Notes: a model not told the origin generated them from the sequence alone. A stretch of DNA of 64,000 nt from Actinomycetota bacterium (GCA_029978335.1 JAPOJQ010000001.1:1-64000), one strand, 5' to 3'; counted from the stretch's first letter, positions 46,365 through 55,491 are shown. Translations and numbers: made by a program.

Positions 46365-46907
46365 GTGACCGTTCACGACGCATTCCCCGCTGACGGGTTC
46401 ACTGCGCGCTGGGACACCTGGGACGGAGAGCACAGCGAAGAACTCACGCTCCGATGGGAAAACGAGGCATGGACTGCGACCGGGGTCGTGGGGCGCGAGC
46501 GCTTTCAGTACGTGGTTCGACTGTCGCCCCTTTGGCAGGTGCGTCAATTTCTGCTGTTTCGTGATCTCGACGAACCCGACCTCTGGTTCGGAACCGATGG
46601 CCACGGTCGATGGGGAGAGATGAATGGCGCCCATCGACCTGACCTCGACGGGGGCACCGACCTCGCCTTCGGATGCACGCCGTTCGATCACCTTGCGCCG
46701 ATTCGGCGCGAGGGCGACGCTGGCACCATTGCGGTGCCCGCGTTACAGATCGACGTCGAGACCCTCGGCATTGTCGTTGCGCCGCGGGAATATCGTCGTT
46801 TGAGCGAGCGTCGATGGGCCGTCGACAATGGCGATGTCACCATCGACTTCAGCGTCGACCGCTACGGCTTGCCACTCGACATCGACGGTGCATTTCGCCG
46901 GCGCTGA
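46365..46907 (+). CDS. Putative glycolipid-binding family protein (DUF1089-type)
   Basis: 180-residue soluble protein of the putative glycolipid-binding family (PA1994-like fold). The recognisable pattern is ARWDTWDGEHSEELTLRWEN at the start of the fold (WDGEHSEEL), FQYVVRLSPLWQVRQFLL, then GCTPFDHLAPIRR (around 105). The biological ligand is unverified. The stop TGA abuts the galU stop, giving the palindrome TGATCA. Confidence 0.72.
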   Translation: MTVHDAFPADGFTARWDTWDGEHSEELTLRWENEAWTATGVVGRERFQYVVRLSPLWQVRQFLLFRDLDEPDLWFGTDGHGRWGEMNGAHRPDLDGGTDLAFGCTPFDHLAPIRREGDAGTIAVPALQIDVETLGIVVAPREYRRLSERRWAVDNGDVTIDFSVDRYGLPLDIDGAFRRR

Positions 46908-47783
46908 TCAGCGCTCAGCGCGATCAATCGCCGCACGCAGACGCTGGGCAAGTGGCCCGCTGCGGTCGCTACGAACCGCATGCTCCACGGCGGCGGCAAG
47001 AAATCCATCGGGGGTCCCGGTGTCCCAGCGATCCACACAAGCGAGCACGCCGTGGAACGGACTGCGATGGGCTTGGGCGCGCAACGCGTCGGTGAGTTGC
47101 AGTTCACCGCCAGCGCCAGGGGTCAGCGCCCCAATCTCGGCAAACACGTCGACTGTCAGTACGTAGCGTCCGATCACGATCATCGAGCTTGGAGCTGCCT
47201 CGACGGCGGGCTTCTCTACGAGGTCTCGAACAGCCACGACCCCACGATCATCGACCGATCCGATCGGATCGATGACCCCATAGGCCGATACCTCAGAGCG
47301 AGGAACTTCCATCAGTCCAACGACGCTGCCTGCGCTCGCAGAGCACACGTCAATCATCGTGCGCAGCAACGCTGATCCGCCCATGATCTCGTCGGGCAGT
47401 GACACGACGAATGCGTCGCCCTCCACCACCGATGCTGCGCAGCCGACCGCATGCCCGAGGCCGAGCGGACGGTCCTGATGGACGATCGACACCCGCCAGT
47501 CCCTCCCAATCGACGCAAGACGATCGGCAACACCGTCGGCGCCTCGATCACGTAACGATGCAACGAGTGCCGGCGCGGCTTCGAAATACGCCCGGAGCGA
47601 CGGTTTCGATTCGCTTGATACGACCACCACATGATCGATTCCTGCGTCGAGCGCCTCATCAATGACGAGCTGGATCGCTGGTGTATCGCCGATCGGCATC
47701 AGTTCTTTCGGCACGGCTTTGGTCGCCGGCAGAAAACGTGTGCCGAGCCCTGCGGCCGGAATGACGAGGGTGCTGGCCTGCAC
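46908..47783 (-). CDS. galU: UTP--glucose-1-phosphate uridylyltransferase
   Basis: Makes UDP-glucose for cell-envelope glycans. 291 residues. LVIPAAGLGTRFLPATKAVPKELMPI-type signature (AAGLGTRFLP around 9-18, KAVPKELMPI around 20), RPLGLGHAV (around 106) and VEKP metal/sugar region are present. Start GTG 47783 is preferred to GTG 47804 because TATCGT lies 7 bases before it. The start is 27 bases from the divergent FmdB gene, whose -10 box overlaps its own. Confidence 0.92.
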   Translation of the reverse strand: MQASTLVIPAAGLGTRFLPATKAVPKELMPIGDTPAIQLVIDEALDAGIDHVVVVSSESKPSLRAYFEAAPALVASLRDRGADGVADRLASIGRDWRVSIVHQDRPLGLGHAVGCAASVVEGDAFVVSLPDEIMGGSALLRTMIDVCSASAGSVVGLMEVPRSEVSAYGVIDPIGSVDDRGVVAVRDLVEKPAVEAAPSSMIVIGRYVLTVDVFAEIGALTPGAGGELQLTDALRAQAHRSPFHGVLACVDRWDTGTPDGFLAAAVEHAVRSDRSGPLAQRLRAAIDRAER

Positions 47784-47790
47784 GATCCCG

Positions 47791-47800
47791 ACGATATCTT
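47791..47800. promoter_or_regulatory. Overlapping divergent -10 boxes, galU and fmdB
   Basis: TATCGT on the minus strand (47796-47791, 7 bases before galU GTG 47783) shares its TA with TATCTT on the plus strand (47795-47800, 10 bases before the FmdB ATG). Confidence 0.5.
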
Positions 47801-47810
47801 TCACGGCGTT

Positions 47811-48146
47811 ATGCCCACGTACGTGTACAGGTTCATCGACACCGGCGAGACGATTGAAGTACAGCAGTCCTTCAACGATGACGCGCTGACTGAGGCCGTC
47901 CACCCATCGACTGGTGAGACGTTGCCCGTGAAGAAGGTCTTCCAGCCCGTTGGCGTGACCTTCAAAGGTGGCGGTTTCTACAAGACCGACAGCCGCGGCG
48001 GATCCTCAACGAGTTCGTCAACGAATTCGTCAACGACGTCGACATCGTCATCCGCGACCAGTTCCCCTGACGCTTCTGGCGGCACCTCAGCCTCGACGTC
48101 ATCGACATCGGACAGTTCGTCCGGTTCGAGCACCAGCGCAGCCTGA
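47811..48146 (+). CDS. FmdB-family protein lacking all zinc-ribbon cysteines
   Basis: 111 residues. The N-terminus MPTYVYRF, VQQSF, VKKVFQPVGVTFKGGGFYKTDSR follows the FmdB regulatory/chaperone family, but the two CxxC pairs are replaced (YRFIDTGET and EAVHPSTGETL) and the whole protein contains no cysteine. Residues 60-111 are almost only Ser, Thr, Ala, Gly and Asp, probably disordered. FmdB relatives next to galU are known in mycobacteria (Rv0991c region). A function without zinc is unknown. Confidence 0.8.
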   Translation: MPTYVYRFIDTGETIEVQQSFNDDALTEAVHPSTGETLPVKKVFQPVGVTFKGGGFYKTDSRGGSSTSSSTNSSTTSTSSSATSSPDASGGTSASTSSTSDSSSGSSTSAA

Positions 48147-48194
48147 CCCGTAGCGTCACCCCGGCCGCCCCTCACCACATCTTGGGAGGCCAAG

Positions 48195-48626
48195 TTGATC
48201 GCTCTTCCATCGCGTGCCATACACGCCGTCGACCTCGTGACCGTGCTCTTCGCTCGATGGCGAGGTTGGCGATTGCGTCACCGTTTTGCCACCGAAGCCG
48301 CTGCCGTCATCATTGCGTTGCTCGCCCTCGTCACCGGCGGCACGAACACTGCTCCACTCGATAACACCGTGCCAAAGAATGTCGACATCCCGGCCGATTG
48401 GGTGATCATCGCCCTCGACGCCCCGCCGGCGCTAGAACTCGCCATCGGCGATGCGGTCATCGTTCTCGCTGACGGCATCGTCATGACCGAGAACGCTCAG
48501 GTTGCAGGACTCGTCGGCGACGGAGCGATCACGATTGCCATGCCGATTGCTGACGCCGGACCGATTGCAGCCGCAGGATCCTCAGCGGTTGTCGCTGCGA
48601 GCGCCCGTCAGATCACGCAACAATGA
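48195..48626 (+). CDS. SAF-domain membrane protein, CpaB/RcpC-like
   Basis: 143 residues with a short basic N-terminus, one membrane helix (around 34-50, AAAVIIALLALVTGG) and an extracellular SAF-like beta-clip (PADWVIIALDAPPALELAIGDAVIVL). Such proteins occur next to fmdB in actinobacteria; a link to pilus assembly is only by domain similarity. The TTG start is supported by GGGAGG (48184-48189) 5 bases upstream. Its 3' end overlaps uppP by 14 bases. Confidence 0.72.
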   Translation: MIALPSRAIHAVDLVTVLFARWRGWRLRHRFATEAAAVIIALLALVTGGTNTAPLDNTVPKNVDIPADWVIIALDAPPALELAIGDAVIVLADGIVMTENAQVAGLVGDGAITIAMPIADAGPIAAAGSSAVVAASARQITQQ

Positions 48627-49419
48627 GCACGATGACGCCGAGCGCAATTCGGTACAGCACGAAGGGCGTGAACGAACGAGTACGAACGAAGCGCAGGAGA
48701 CCAGCCACCGCACACCAGCCCGACACCGCAGCCGTCACCCCACCAACGATCATCGCCGTGCCGAGGCCATCGGGGATGCCGTCGCTCGCGAGTCCCACCA
48801 TCTCAAAGACAAAGGCACCGAGAATGACGGGAATCCCCATGAGAAACGAGAATCGTGCCGCGTCGTCGCGAGCGATGCCGAGCGCCCGCGCCGCTGACAT
48901 CGTCACACCAGAACGAGAGGTGCCGGGATTGAGCGCAAGCACCTGCGCCACACCGATCACTGCGGCATCACGAGCACCGATCGACTCGATTCGACGAACC
49001 CCCAGCAATCGATCAGCCACCGCCAGCACGACCCCGAACAGCACCAATGACCACCCAATCACCACTGGAGTCCCCAATCGCTCATCGATGAACCCCTCCA
49101 ACAGCACACCGGCAAGCGCCGCAGGAATCGCCGACATCACGAGCAACCAACCAAGCCGCGCATCCTGATCTCGACGCCGAACTGCAGACGGTGACAGCCC
49201 GGCAACGACAACGCGCCGAAGATCGTGACGGAAGTATCCAACGACGGCACACAAGGTCCCAAAGTGCAACGCCACATCAAAGGCGCGGCCAGCAGATCCC
49301 GCCGGTTGCTCCCAACCGAATACCCGAGGCACCAATTCGAGGTGCCCGCTCGACGAGACTGGAAGAAACTCGGTCAGGCCTTGGACGACGCCCAGCACCA
49401 CTGCGTGGAGCAGATCCAT
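48613..49419 (-). CDS. uppP: Undecaprenyl-diphosphatase
   Basis: Membrane phosphatase (BacA family) recycling undecaprenyl diphosphate for peptidoglycan synthesis and giving bacitracin tolerance. 268 residues with about eight membrane segments. The catalytic regions GLTEFLPVSSSGHLEL (around 14-29) and NPGTSRSGVTMSAARALG (around 167-184) are intact. It starts 4 bases after the pmbA stop, so it may be cotranscribed with tldD and pmbA. Confidence 0.95.
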   Translation of the reverse strand: MDLLHAVVLGVVQGLTEFLPVSSSGHLELVPRVFGWEQPAGSAGRAFDVALHFGTLCAVVGYFRHDLRRVVVAGLSPSAVRRRDQDARLGWLLVMSAIPAALAGVLLEGFIDERLGTPVVIGWSLVLFGVVLAVADRLLGVRRIESIGARDAAVIGVAQVLALNPGTSRSGVTMSAARALGIARDDAARFSFLMGIPVILGAFVFEMVGLASDGIPDGLGTAMIVGGVTAAVSGWCAVAGLLRFVRTRSFTPFVLYRIALGVIVLIVA

Positions 49420-49423
49420 CAGA

Positions 49424-50770
49424 TCACGACGTTCCGCTGACCGTTACGCCGCCGACAACCAGCGACACGCCAGCCGCACGCATCGGCAACCACTCGACGT
49501 CGCTCCCCACTTCGACGACGTCACTCAAGAGGCGCTGGATAGTCGTTGCCAGCGTGAACTCGCGAATGGGCTCAGCGAGCACACCATTGCGGATCACAAT
49601 GCCCGATGCGCCGACCGACACGTCGCCGCTGATGGTGTTCACGCCCGAGTGCAGGCCCGACACCGACAGCACCAGTACACCGTCACCAACGCCTGCGATC
49701 AGGTCATCACGAGAACGACTACCCGGCTCCAACGCCAGGGCGAGACACCCAGCGCTCGGCGAACCTGCGTAGCCGCCACGAACCCCGTTGCCGGTACTTG
49801 GCACCCCGGCACGACGTCCCGAATACGACGAGTGCACAAAACGCTCGAGGCGGCCAGCACCGATCAACACATTTCGACGAGCGGCCAGGCCTTCGCCATC
49901 GGTATCGGTCGCTGTATAGGCACGGGGATCGGTCGGATCGTCGATCAAGGTCACTGCGCTTGAGGCGATGTCGTCGCCGAGGCGCTCGGCGAAGATGCTG
50001 CGCCCCTTCACCACCGCCTCGCCGTTGAGCGTCGATCCGATGACACCCAAGAGCTGTGCCGTTACCAACGGATCAAAGACCACCGTGGTCCGGCCCGACG
50101 GCGGCTTGCGTGCCCCGAGCAGTCGAGTCGCACGGTCGACTGCCTCTTGCGCCGCGCGCTCAAGATCGAACTCGCCGGGATGTGCGCCGATACTGAATCC
50201 AAAACCGGTCTGTGTCTCGCCATCGCCATCGGCGAGCGTGGAAACGCTCACGTGGCATGCATTTGATCGACCATGTCGACGCACGCCGGTCGACGTCACG
50301 ATCGCCGCTTCACCACCACCGTCGACGTAGTTGGCATCGTCGACACGGATACGCGAGTCGAGGCCCTTCGTGATCGACTCGAGTTCAAGCGCCAACGCCA
50401 CTTTGTCGGTGGTGGCGAAGCCAGCCAACTGCTCATTCCACAACTCTTGATCGATCGTTGCTACCCCGTCAGGTTCGGCCAGGCCGGCCCATTCATCAGG
50501 CGTGCCGAATGCCACGTTCTCGCGGGCCTCGGCGAGCACCTCGTGTATCGCAGTGAGATCAAGCGTCCCGGCGTGGGCAAAACCAGTTCGTCCACCAGAA
50601 ATGATCCGGATGCCAATTCCTTCGGATGCGGCAGCGACAAAGTGTTCGACTTCTCCGCCATACACACGGACCTCGGTACTCGATCCACGGGCCACATACG
50701 CCTCGATCTGCTCGCCCGGAAGGGCGGCCCCAACAACCGCATCAGCAATGTCGAGCAGTTCTGACGTCAT
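49424..50770 (-). CDS. pmbA: TldD/PmbA family protease subunit, PmbA/TldE type
   Basis: Non-metal-binding partner of TldD in the heterodimeric metalloprotease that matures small peptides (such as microcins or ribosomally made precursors) in known systems. 448 residues; it lacks the HExxxH motif, has IRIISGGRTGFAHAGTLD (around 49) and the C-terminal LEPGSRSRDDLIAGVGDGVLV region. ATG 50770 overlaps the tldD stop (ATGA), so the two subunits are translationally coupled. Confidence 0.92.
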   Translation of the reverse strand: MTSELLDIADAVVGAALPGEQIEAYVARGSSTEVRVYGGEVEHFVAAASEGIGIRIISGGRTGFAHAGTLDLTAIHEVLAEARENVAFGTPDEWAGLAEPDGVATIDQELWNEQLAGFATTDKVALALELESITKGLDSRIRVDDANYVDGGGEAAIVTSTGVRRHGRSNACHVSVSTLADGDGETQTGFGFSIGAHPGEFDLERAAQEAVDRATRLLGARKPPSGRTTVVFDPLVTAQLLGVIGSTLNGEAVVKGRSIFAERLGDDIASSAVTLIDDPTDPRAYTATDTDGEGLAARRNVLIGAGRLERFVHSSYSGRRAGVPSTGNGVRGGYAGSPSAGCLALALEPGSRSRDDLIAGVGDGVLVLSVSGLHSGVNTISGDVSVGASGIVIRNGVLAEPIREFTLATTIQRLLSDVVEVGSDVEWLPMRAAGVSLVVGGVTVSGTS

Positions 50771-52164
50771 GCCGCCGTACCTCCCACCGTCAGCGATGCC
50801 ACTCGAAGCGTCGGCTGACCGGTGCCAACAGGCACGCCTTGTCCGTCCTTGCCGCACGTACCAGGACCGCCCATGTCAAAGTCATGACCCAACATGTCGA
50901 TGTCGCTCAGCACCTGCGGGCCGTTGCCGATGAGGTTGCCCTCACGCAAGGGCTCGGTAATCCGCCCGTTCTCAATCAAATAGGCCTCGCGCATACCAAA
51001 CACAAAGTCACCCGTGGCGGTGTTGACGCTGCCGCCGCCAAGACGCGCCACGTACACGCCGTTGGCAGTCGAGGAGATGATGTCGTCTGGGTCATCAGGC
51101 CCCGCGAGCACAAACGTGTTCGTCATCCGGACCATCGGCAGGGAGGTGTAATCCTCACGACGGCCATTGCCCGACACCGGTCGGCCTTCACGATCAGCAC
51201 GAAGGTGGTCCCACATGTAGTCGACGAGCACACCGTCGCGGATCAAGACATTGCGGCGCGTCGCATGGCCCTCATCATCGAACGAACGGGTGCCCCATTC
51301 GCCAGGGACCGTCCCGTCATCAACGAGCGTTACGAGCGGCGAAGCGACCAACTCGCCAATGCGCCCTGCGTACACACTGGCGCCCTTTGCGACATGATCG
51401 GCCTCAAGCCCGTGGCCACACGCCTCATGGAACAACACACCACCGGTTCCCTTGGCAATCACCACCGGCATCTGCCCCGATGGCGCCGGGCGGGCTCGCA
51501 ACTTCAGCACCGCTTGATCAGCTGCTGAGCGAGCGAGATCGGCCACCGACGTCTCGTCGAAGATCTCCCAACCCAGGGTGTACCCGAGCGACTCCGAACC
51601 GGTCTGCATGCCGGTGTCGCCGTCAGCCACAGCGGAGACCCGGAACAAGACGCGCGTCACCTCATCGGTCGCGAAGACGCCGTCGGTGTTCGCAATCAAC
51701 ACCCGCTTCACGCTGTCGCCAATCCCAGCCGAGACCTGCACGATCGATGATGAGACGCTACGCGCAGCATCATTTGCGGCTTCAAGCAGCGCCACTCTGG
51801 CTGCCTTGGTGACATCGAGTGGGCTGACCGCCACCTTGCGTCGCACACCACGATCTGGCTCCCGTCCGTCAAGCGACACCGTGTGCGAGCCGCCATCTCC
51901 TGCGCCGGCCGCGTCCGCTGCGGCCTGCGCTGCGGCGAGCAGCGACGCTTCGCTCAGATCCGCGGTGTGTGCGTACCCGGTCGTCTCGCCACGGACCACT
52001 CGAATGCCGGCACCACGGTCACGACCATTGGACACCTGGTCCACCCGGCCGTCGTCAAATGACACCGAGACGTTCCGGCGATCCTCGCAGTACACCTCGG
52101 CGAACGAGGCTCCGCGGGCACGCGCGGTGGTCAACACCCGTTCGATGACATCTGCCGCAATCAC
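50767..52164 (-). CDS. tldD: TldD metalloprotease subunit
   Basis: Zinc-dependent protease subunit, 465 residues. The active site HEACGH (H246, E247, H251) is intact, with DGTVPGEWGTRSFDDEGH (around 285) and NTATGDFVFGMREAYLIENGRI-type C-terminal strand motifs. The GTG start lies 6 bases after TAGCAT (leaderless). It is encoded with pmbA. No RiPP precursor gene is evident beside them, so the peptide substrate here is unknown. Confidence 0.94.
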   Translation of the reverse strand: MIAADVIERVLTTARARGASFAEVYCEDRRNVSVSFDDGRVDQVSNGRDRGAGIRVVRGETTGYAHTADLSEASLLAAAQAAADAAGAGDGGSHTVSLDGREPDRGVRRKVAVSPLDVTKAARVALLEAANDAARSVSSSIVQVSAGIGDSVKRVLIANTDGVFATDEVTRVLFRVSAVADGDTGMQTGSESLGYTLGWEIFDETSVADLARSAADQAVLKLRARPAPSGQMPVVIAKGTGGVLFHEACGHGLEADHVAKGASVYAGRIGELVASPLVTLVDDGTVPGEWGTRSFDDEGHATRRNVLIRDGVLVDYMWDHLRADREGRPVSGNGRREDYTSLPMVRMTNTFVLAGPDDPDDIISSTANGVYVARLGGGSVNTATGDFVFGMREAYLIENGRITEPLREGNLIGNGPQVLSDIDMLGHDFDMGGPGTCGKDGQGVPVGTGQPTLRVASLTVGGTAA

Positions 52165-52170
52165 GGGGCC

Positions 52171-52176
52171 ATGCTA
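52171..52176 (-). promoter_or_regulatory. -10 box TAGCAT (leaderless) of tldD
   Basis: Lies 6 bases upstream of the tldD GTG at 52164 on the minus strand. Confidence 0.55.
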
Positions 52177-52229
52177 GGACGCACGGTGCAAGCGAGCGCG
52201 TCGGTGGTCAAGACGCCGAAATTGCCAGT

Positions 52230-52235
52230 TAGCGT
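52230..52235 (+). promoter_or_regulatory. -10 box TAGCGT (leaderless) of the thioesterase
   Basis: Ends 7 bases before GTG 52243 and decides that start. Confidence 0.55.
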
Positions 52236-52242
52236 CTGCTCC

Positions 52243-52653
52243 GTGCAGATCCCAGTGGGAGCGAGAGGCGAAGCGCACCTCGTCGTGAGTGCGGCCGATA
52301 CCGCCAAGTCGATGGGATCAGGCGACGTTGACGTCTTGGCGACCCCGCGGCTGGTGGCGCTGTGCGAACAGGCGACATGCGCCGCAATCACCTCGCTCGT
52401 TCCTGAAGGTTCAACCACCGTGGGGATGAAAGTCCAAGTGGATCACCTGCAACCAACGCCCATTGGCGCTGATGTCACCGCTGAGGCGGTGCTCGACCGT
52501 ATCGAAGGTCGCCGGCTCAGCTTTACCGTCTCGGCATATGACGCTGGCGGCCTTGTCGCTGCCGGCCGGGTGACCCGCGTCGTCGTGGAACGTGACCGGT
52601 TCATGGCCAAGTGTTGCGCCACCGGCGAGACGCCCGCAGTCACCGCCGAGTGA
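52243..52653 (+). CDS. Hotdog-fold thioesterase, FlK-like
   Basis: 136-residue hotdog protein resembling fluoroacetyl-CoA-specific and related acyl-CoA thioesterases. The FlK-like features are VLATPRLVALCEQATCAAI (around 30-48) and GMKVQVDHLQPTPIGADVTAEA (around 60-81). GTG 52243 is chosen because TAGCGT ends 7 bases before it and homology starts there; ATG 52171 is rejected since it overlaps the tldD promoter. The substrate is not known. Confidence 0.8.
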   Translation: MQIPVGARGEAHLVVSAADTAKSMGSGDVDVLATPRLVALCEQATCAAITSLVPEGSTTVGMKVQVDHLQPTPIGADVTAEAVLDRIEGRRLSFTVSAYDAGGLVAAGRVTRVVVERDRFMAKCCATGETPAVTAE

Positions 52654-52703
52654 TGGCGCTCCGCCACGCCCTGCCGGTAAGCGACAGATAGCGTCGTACC
52701 GTC

Positions 52704-54659
52704 ATGTACCTCGAGCACATCAACTCTCCAGAGGACGTCCGCACGCTGTCCGCGGCCGAACTCGATGTGCTGTCGAGTGAGATTCGCGAGTTCATCGTTG
52801 ATGCCGTTGCCGGAACGGGCGGGCACCTCGGTTCAAACCTTGGAGCCGTCGAACTGTCGATCGCGCTGCACCGAGTTTTTGAATCACCACGCGATGCCGT
52901 GTTATGGGATACCGGTCACCAGGCCTACGTCCACAAAATCTTGACCGGTCGACGCAGCGGCTTTGAGCAACTTCGGCAATCCGGCGGCTTGTCTGGCTAT
53001 CCCAGCCGGGAGGAGAGCCGTCACGATCTCGTGGAGAACAGTCACGCCTCGACCATTCTCAGCTACGCCTACGGCCTCGCTGTCGGTCGAGATGCTGGGC
53101 GCAGCGATCATCGCCACATCGTCGCAGTGATCGGCGATGGAGCGATGACTGGCGGCATGGCCTTTGAGGCACTGAACAACCTTGGTCATTCGAACCGACG
53201 CGTCATCATCGTGCTCAACGACAACGGACGCAGCTATGCGCCGACCGTGTCGAACCTGTGGGCCAACGCCCAAGGCACCGATGAGCGAAGCGGGCACCCG
53301 AGCCTTCCTGATCGCATCACCTCAACCCTGTCGCACGCCCTCACCGATATTCGGATGAATCCCGTCTACGTGCGCCGCCAACGGCGACTCGAACGGTTCC
53401 TCCATGAACTCCCCGGTGTCGGACCGCAAGCAGAACGCGTGATGGAGTCGTTCAAGGCGGGCGTTCGAGAGTTTCTGCAGCCACCAGCGTTCTTTGAAGC
53501 CCTTGGTGTTCGCTACACCGGACCGGTCGACGGTCACGACATCGCCGCATTAGAAGGTGCGTTCCGCAAGGCCATCGAGTTGTCCGACGAAGGTCCGATC
53601 GTGGTGCATGTGCTCACGCAGAAAGGCCGTGGCTATGCGCCGGCCGAATCGGACGATGAAAAGCACCTGCATGACGCGCCGATCTTCGACCCGGTGGCCG
53701 GGCCGCCGAAGTCGGGACCGTCGGGCTACACGCAGGCGTTTTCTGAAGCCGTGGTCGAACTCGCTCAGCGCGACGAACGCATCGTCGCGATTACCGCGGC
53801 AATGCCCGGTCCAACGGGCCTCATTCCGTTCCAAGAGCAATTCCCCGATCGGTTCATCGATGTTGGTATCGCTGAACAGCACGCCGTGACTGCGGCGGCC
53901 GGCATGGCAATGGCCGGTATGCGACCAGTCGTCGCGATCTACTCGACGTTTTTGTCGCGAGCATGGGATCAGGTCGTCTACGACGTTGCCCTTCACCGAC
54001 TGCCGGTGATCTTCTGCCTCGATCGAGCGGGCGTCACCGGTCCTGACGGAGCGAGTCACCACGGCATGTACGACATGGCACTGTTGTCAAAGGTTCCTGG
54101 CATGCGCGTGCTTGCACCATCGACCGCCGACGAGCTTCGCCAGATGGTCGCTGACGCGGCCACCCTTGCTGACGACGGACCCGTCGTCATCCGTTACCCA
54201 CGCGGCAACGCCCCGGAGTCGGTGGATCCGGTCGGTTCGGGCCTCAACGCGCGTCTCGTATCGGCGAGCAATGCATCGCGCGATATTGCGATCTTGGCGG
54301 TTGGGCGAATGCTGCCCACTGCCGAAGACGTGGCGGGAAAGCTTGCTGCCGATGGCATTGGTTGCAGCGTCTGGGACGTCCGATCGTGCACACCGCTCGA
54401 TGTCGAAATGATCGCCGATGCCACCGGACACCGCAGCGTCGTGACACTAGAAGACGGCATCGCTGACGGCGGTATCGGCTCGCTGATCGCTGATGCCGTG
54501 CAACGTGCGGCGTTCGATGCAGATCACGCTCCCCCTCCCGTCACCGTTCTCGGCCTGCCGACGGTCTTCATCCCCCACGGCACCCCCGAAGAGATCTTTG
54601 AACGGTTCGGCCTTGATCCGGTATCGGTTGCTGACGCTGCTCGTCGCGCCCTGCGCTGA
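52704..54659 (+). CDS. dxs: 1-deoxy-D-xylulose-5-phosphate synthase
   Basis: TPP-dependent first enzyme of the non-mevalonate isoprenoid pathway. 651 residues. It contains TGHQAYVHKILTGRR (around 72), the TPP/Mg motif GDGAMTGGMAFEALNN (around 147-162), LNDNGRSYAPTVSNL, and the transketolase pyrimidine domain DVGIAEQHAVTAAAGMA (around 387). TAGCGT at 52689-52694 is 9 bases before the ATG. The TPP-regulated thiamine operon at the window end supplies its cofactor. Confidence 0.96.
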   Translation: MYLEHINSPEDVRTLSAAELDVLSSEIREFIVDAVAGTGGHLGSNLGAVELSIALHRVFESPRDAVLWDTGHQAYVHKILTGRRSGFEQLRQSGGLSGYPSREESRHDLVENSHASTILSYAYGLAVGRDAGRSDHRHIVAVIGDGAMTGGMAFEALNNLGHSNRRVIIVLNDNGRSYAPTVSNLWANAQGTDERSGHPSLPDRITSTLSHALTDIRMNPVYVRRQRRLERFLHELPGVGPQAERVMESFKAGVREFLQPPAFFEALGVRYTGPVDGHDIAALEGAFRKAIELSDEGPIVVHVLTQKGRGYAPAESDDEKHLHDAPIFDPVAGPPKSGPSGYTQAFSEAVVELAQRDERIVAITAAMPGPTGLIPFQEQFPDRFIDVGIAEQHAVTAAAGMAMAGMRPVVAIYSTFLSRAWDQVVYDVALHRLPVIFCLDRAGVTGPDGASHHGMYDMALLSKVPGMRVLAPSTADELRQMVADAATLADDGPVVIRYPRGNAPESVDPVGSGLNARLVSASNASRDIAILAVGRMLPTAEDVAGKLAADGIGCSVWDVRSCTPLDVEMIADATGHRSVVTLEDGIADGGIGSLIADAVQRAAFDADHAPPPVTVLGLPTVFIPHGTPEEIFERFGLDPVSVADAARRALR

Positions 54660-54675
54660 GCCAATCCCCTCGCCC

Positions 54676-54681
54676 TAGGAT
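54676..54681 (+). promoter_or_regulatory. -10 box TAGGAT (leaderless)
   Basis: Ends 6 bases before the enoyl-CoA hydratase ATG at 54688. Confidence 0.55.
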
Positions 54682-54687
54682 CTGCGC

Positions 54688-55491
54688 ATGAACGATCCCT
54701 TGTGGCGGGAGCGCTATCGCCGATTGCAGTTCGAAGACCATCCACATGGTGTCGTACTCGTCACGCTCTCGAACCCGGGGCGACTCAATGCAACCGATGC
54801 CGCGATGCACGCCGAACTCGCCACCGTGTTCCGTGATCTCGACGCCGATCCCACCGTCGCTGCGGTCGTGGTGACCGGCGCCGATGGCGCATTCTCCGCT
54901 GGCGGCGATCTCGATTGGATCGCTCAGCAGGTCGGCAATCATGACCAGACGATGACCGTCATGCGAGAAGCCGGCGACATCGTTCGCACCCTCATCGAAT
55001 GCGACACTCCGGTCGTGTCCGCCATCAATGGCGTCGCAGTGGGTGCAGGACTCGCAGTGGCCCTCATGGCCGATATCAGCGTGATCGATGAAGACACACG
55101 GTTCACCGATGGTCACATCCGCCTCGGCGTTGCCGCTGGGGATCATGCCGTGGCCATTTGGCCGCTGCTGTGTGGCATGGCCAAGGCCAAGTACCTCTTG
55201 ATGACCGCTGATTTCATCGACGGACGCGAAGCCGAGCGCATCGGCCTCGTCTCCAAGGCGGTGCCAGCCAGCGACGTGCTCCCAGAAGCACTTCGGATTG
55301 CATCGGTGCTTGCGACCGGGCCGACGATGGCAACTCGGCTCACGAAGCGAGCACTCAATCATTGGCTTCGCCAAGCGCTTCCAGCCTTTGAGGCGAGCCT
55401 CGCGTACGAGATGCTGAACTTCCTCGGGCCCGATGCTGCCGAGGGGCTCGCGGCGCTGCAGGAAAAGCGTCGGCCAAGGTTTGAGACATGA
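54688..55491 (+). CDS. Enoyl-CoA hydratase/isomerase family protein
   Basis: Crotonase-fold protein of 267 residues with oxyanion-hole motifs AFSAGGDLDWIA (around 69-80) and AINGVAVGAGLAVALMAD (around 112-129). The region of the second catalytic Glu reads RLGVAAGDHAVAIWPLL, so the reaction is uncertain. ATG 54688 is 6 bases after TAGGAT (leaderless). It heads a coupled set (ATGA overlaps) with the phosphatase and PLP enzyme that follow. Confidence 0.88.
   Translation: MNDPLWRERYRRLQFEDHPHGVVLVTLSNPGRLNATDAAMHAELATVFRDLDADPTVAAVVVTGADGAFSAGGDLDWIAQQVGNHDQTMTVMREAGDIVRTLIECDTPVVSAINGVAVGAGLAVALMADISVIDEDTRFTDGHIRLGVAAGDHAVAIWPLLCGMAKAKYLLMTADFIDGREAERIGLVSKAVPASDVLPEALRIASVLATGPTMATRLTKRALNHWLRQALPAFEASLAYEMLNFLGPDAAEGLAALQEKRRPRFET

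Noticed and set aside
48000-48146. Repetitive TCAACG/TCGTC-rich DNA
   Set aside because: It is the coding sequence of the Ser/Thr-rich tail of the FmdB-like protein, not an independent repeat.
50767-52164. TldD/PmbA as part of a local peptide-antibiotic cluster
   Set aside because: No precursor peptide, transporter or modifying enzyme is seen beside the pair; it fits the general housekeeping pair.
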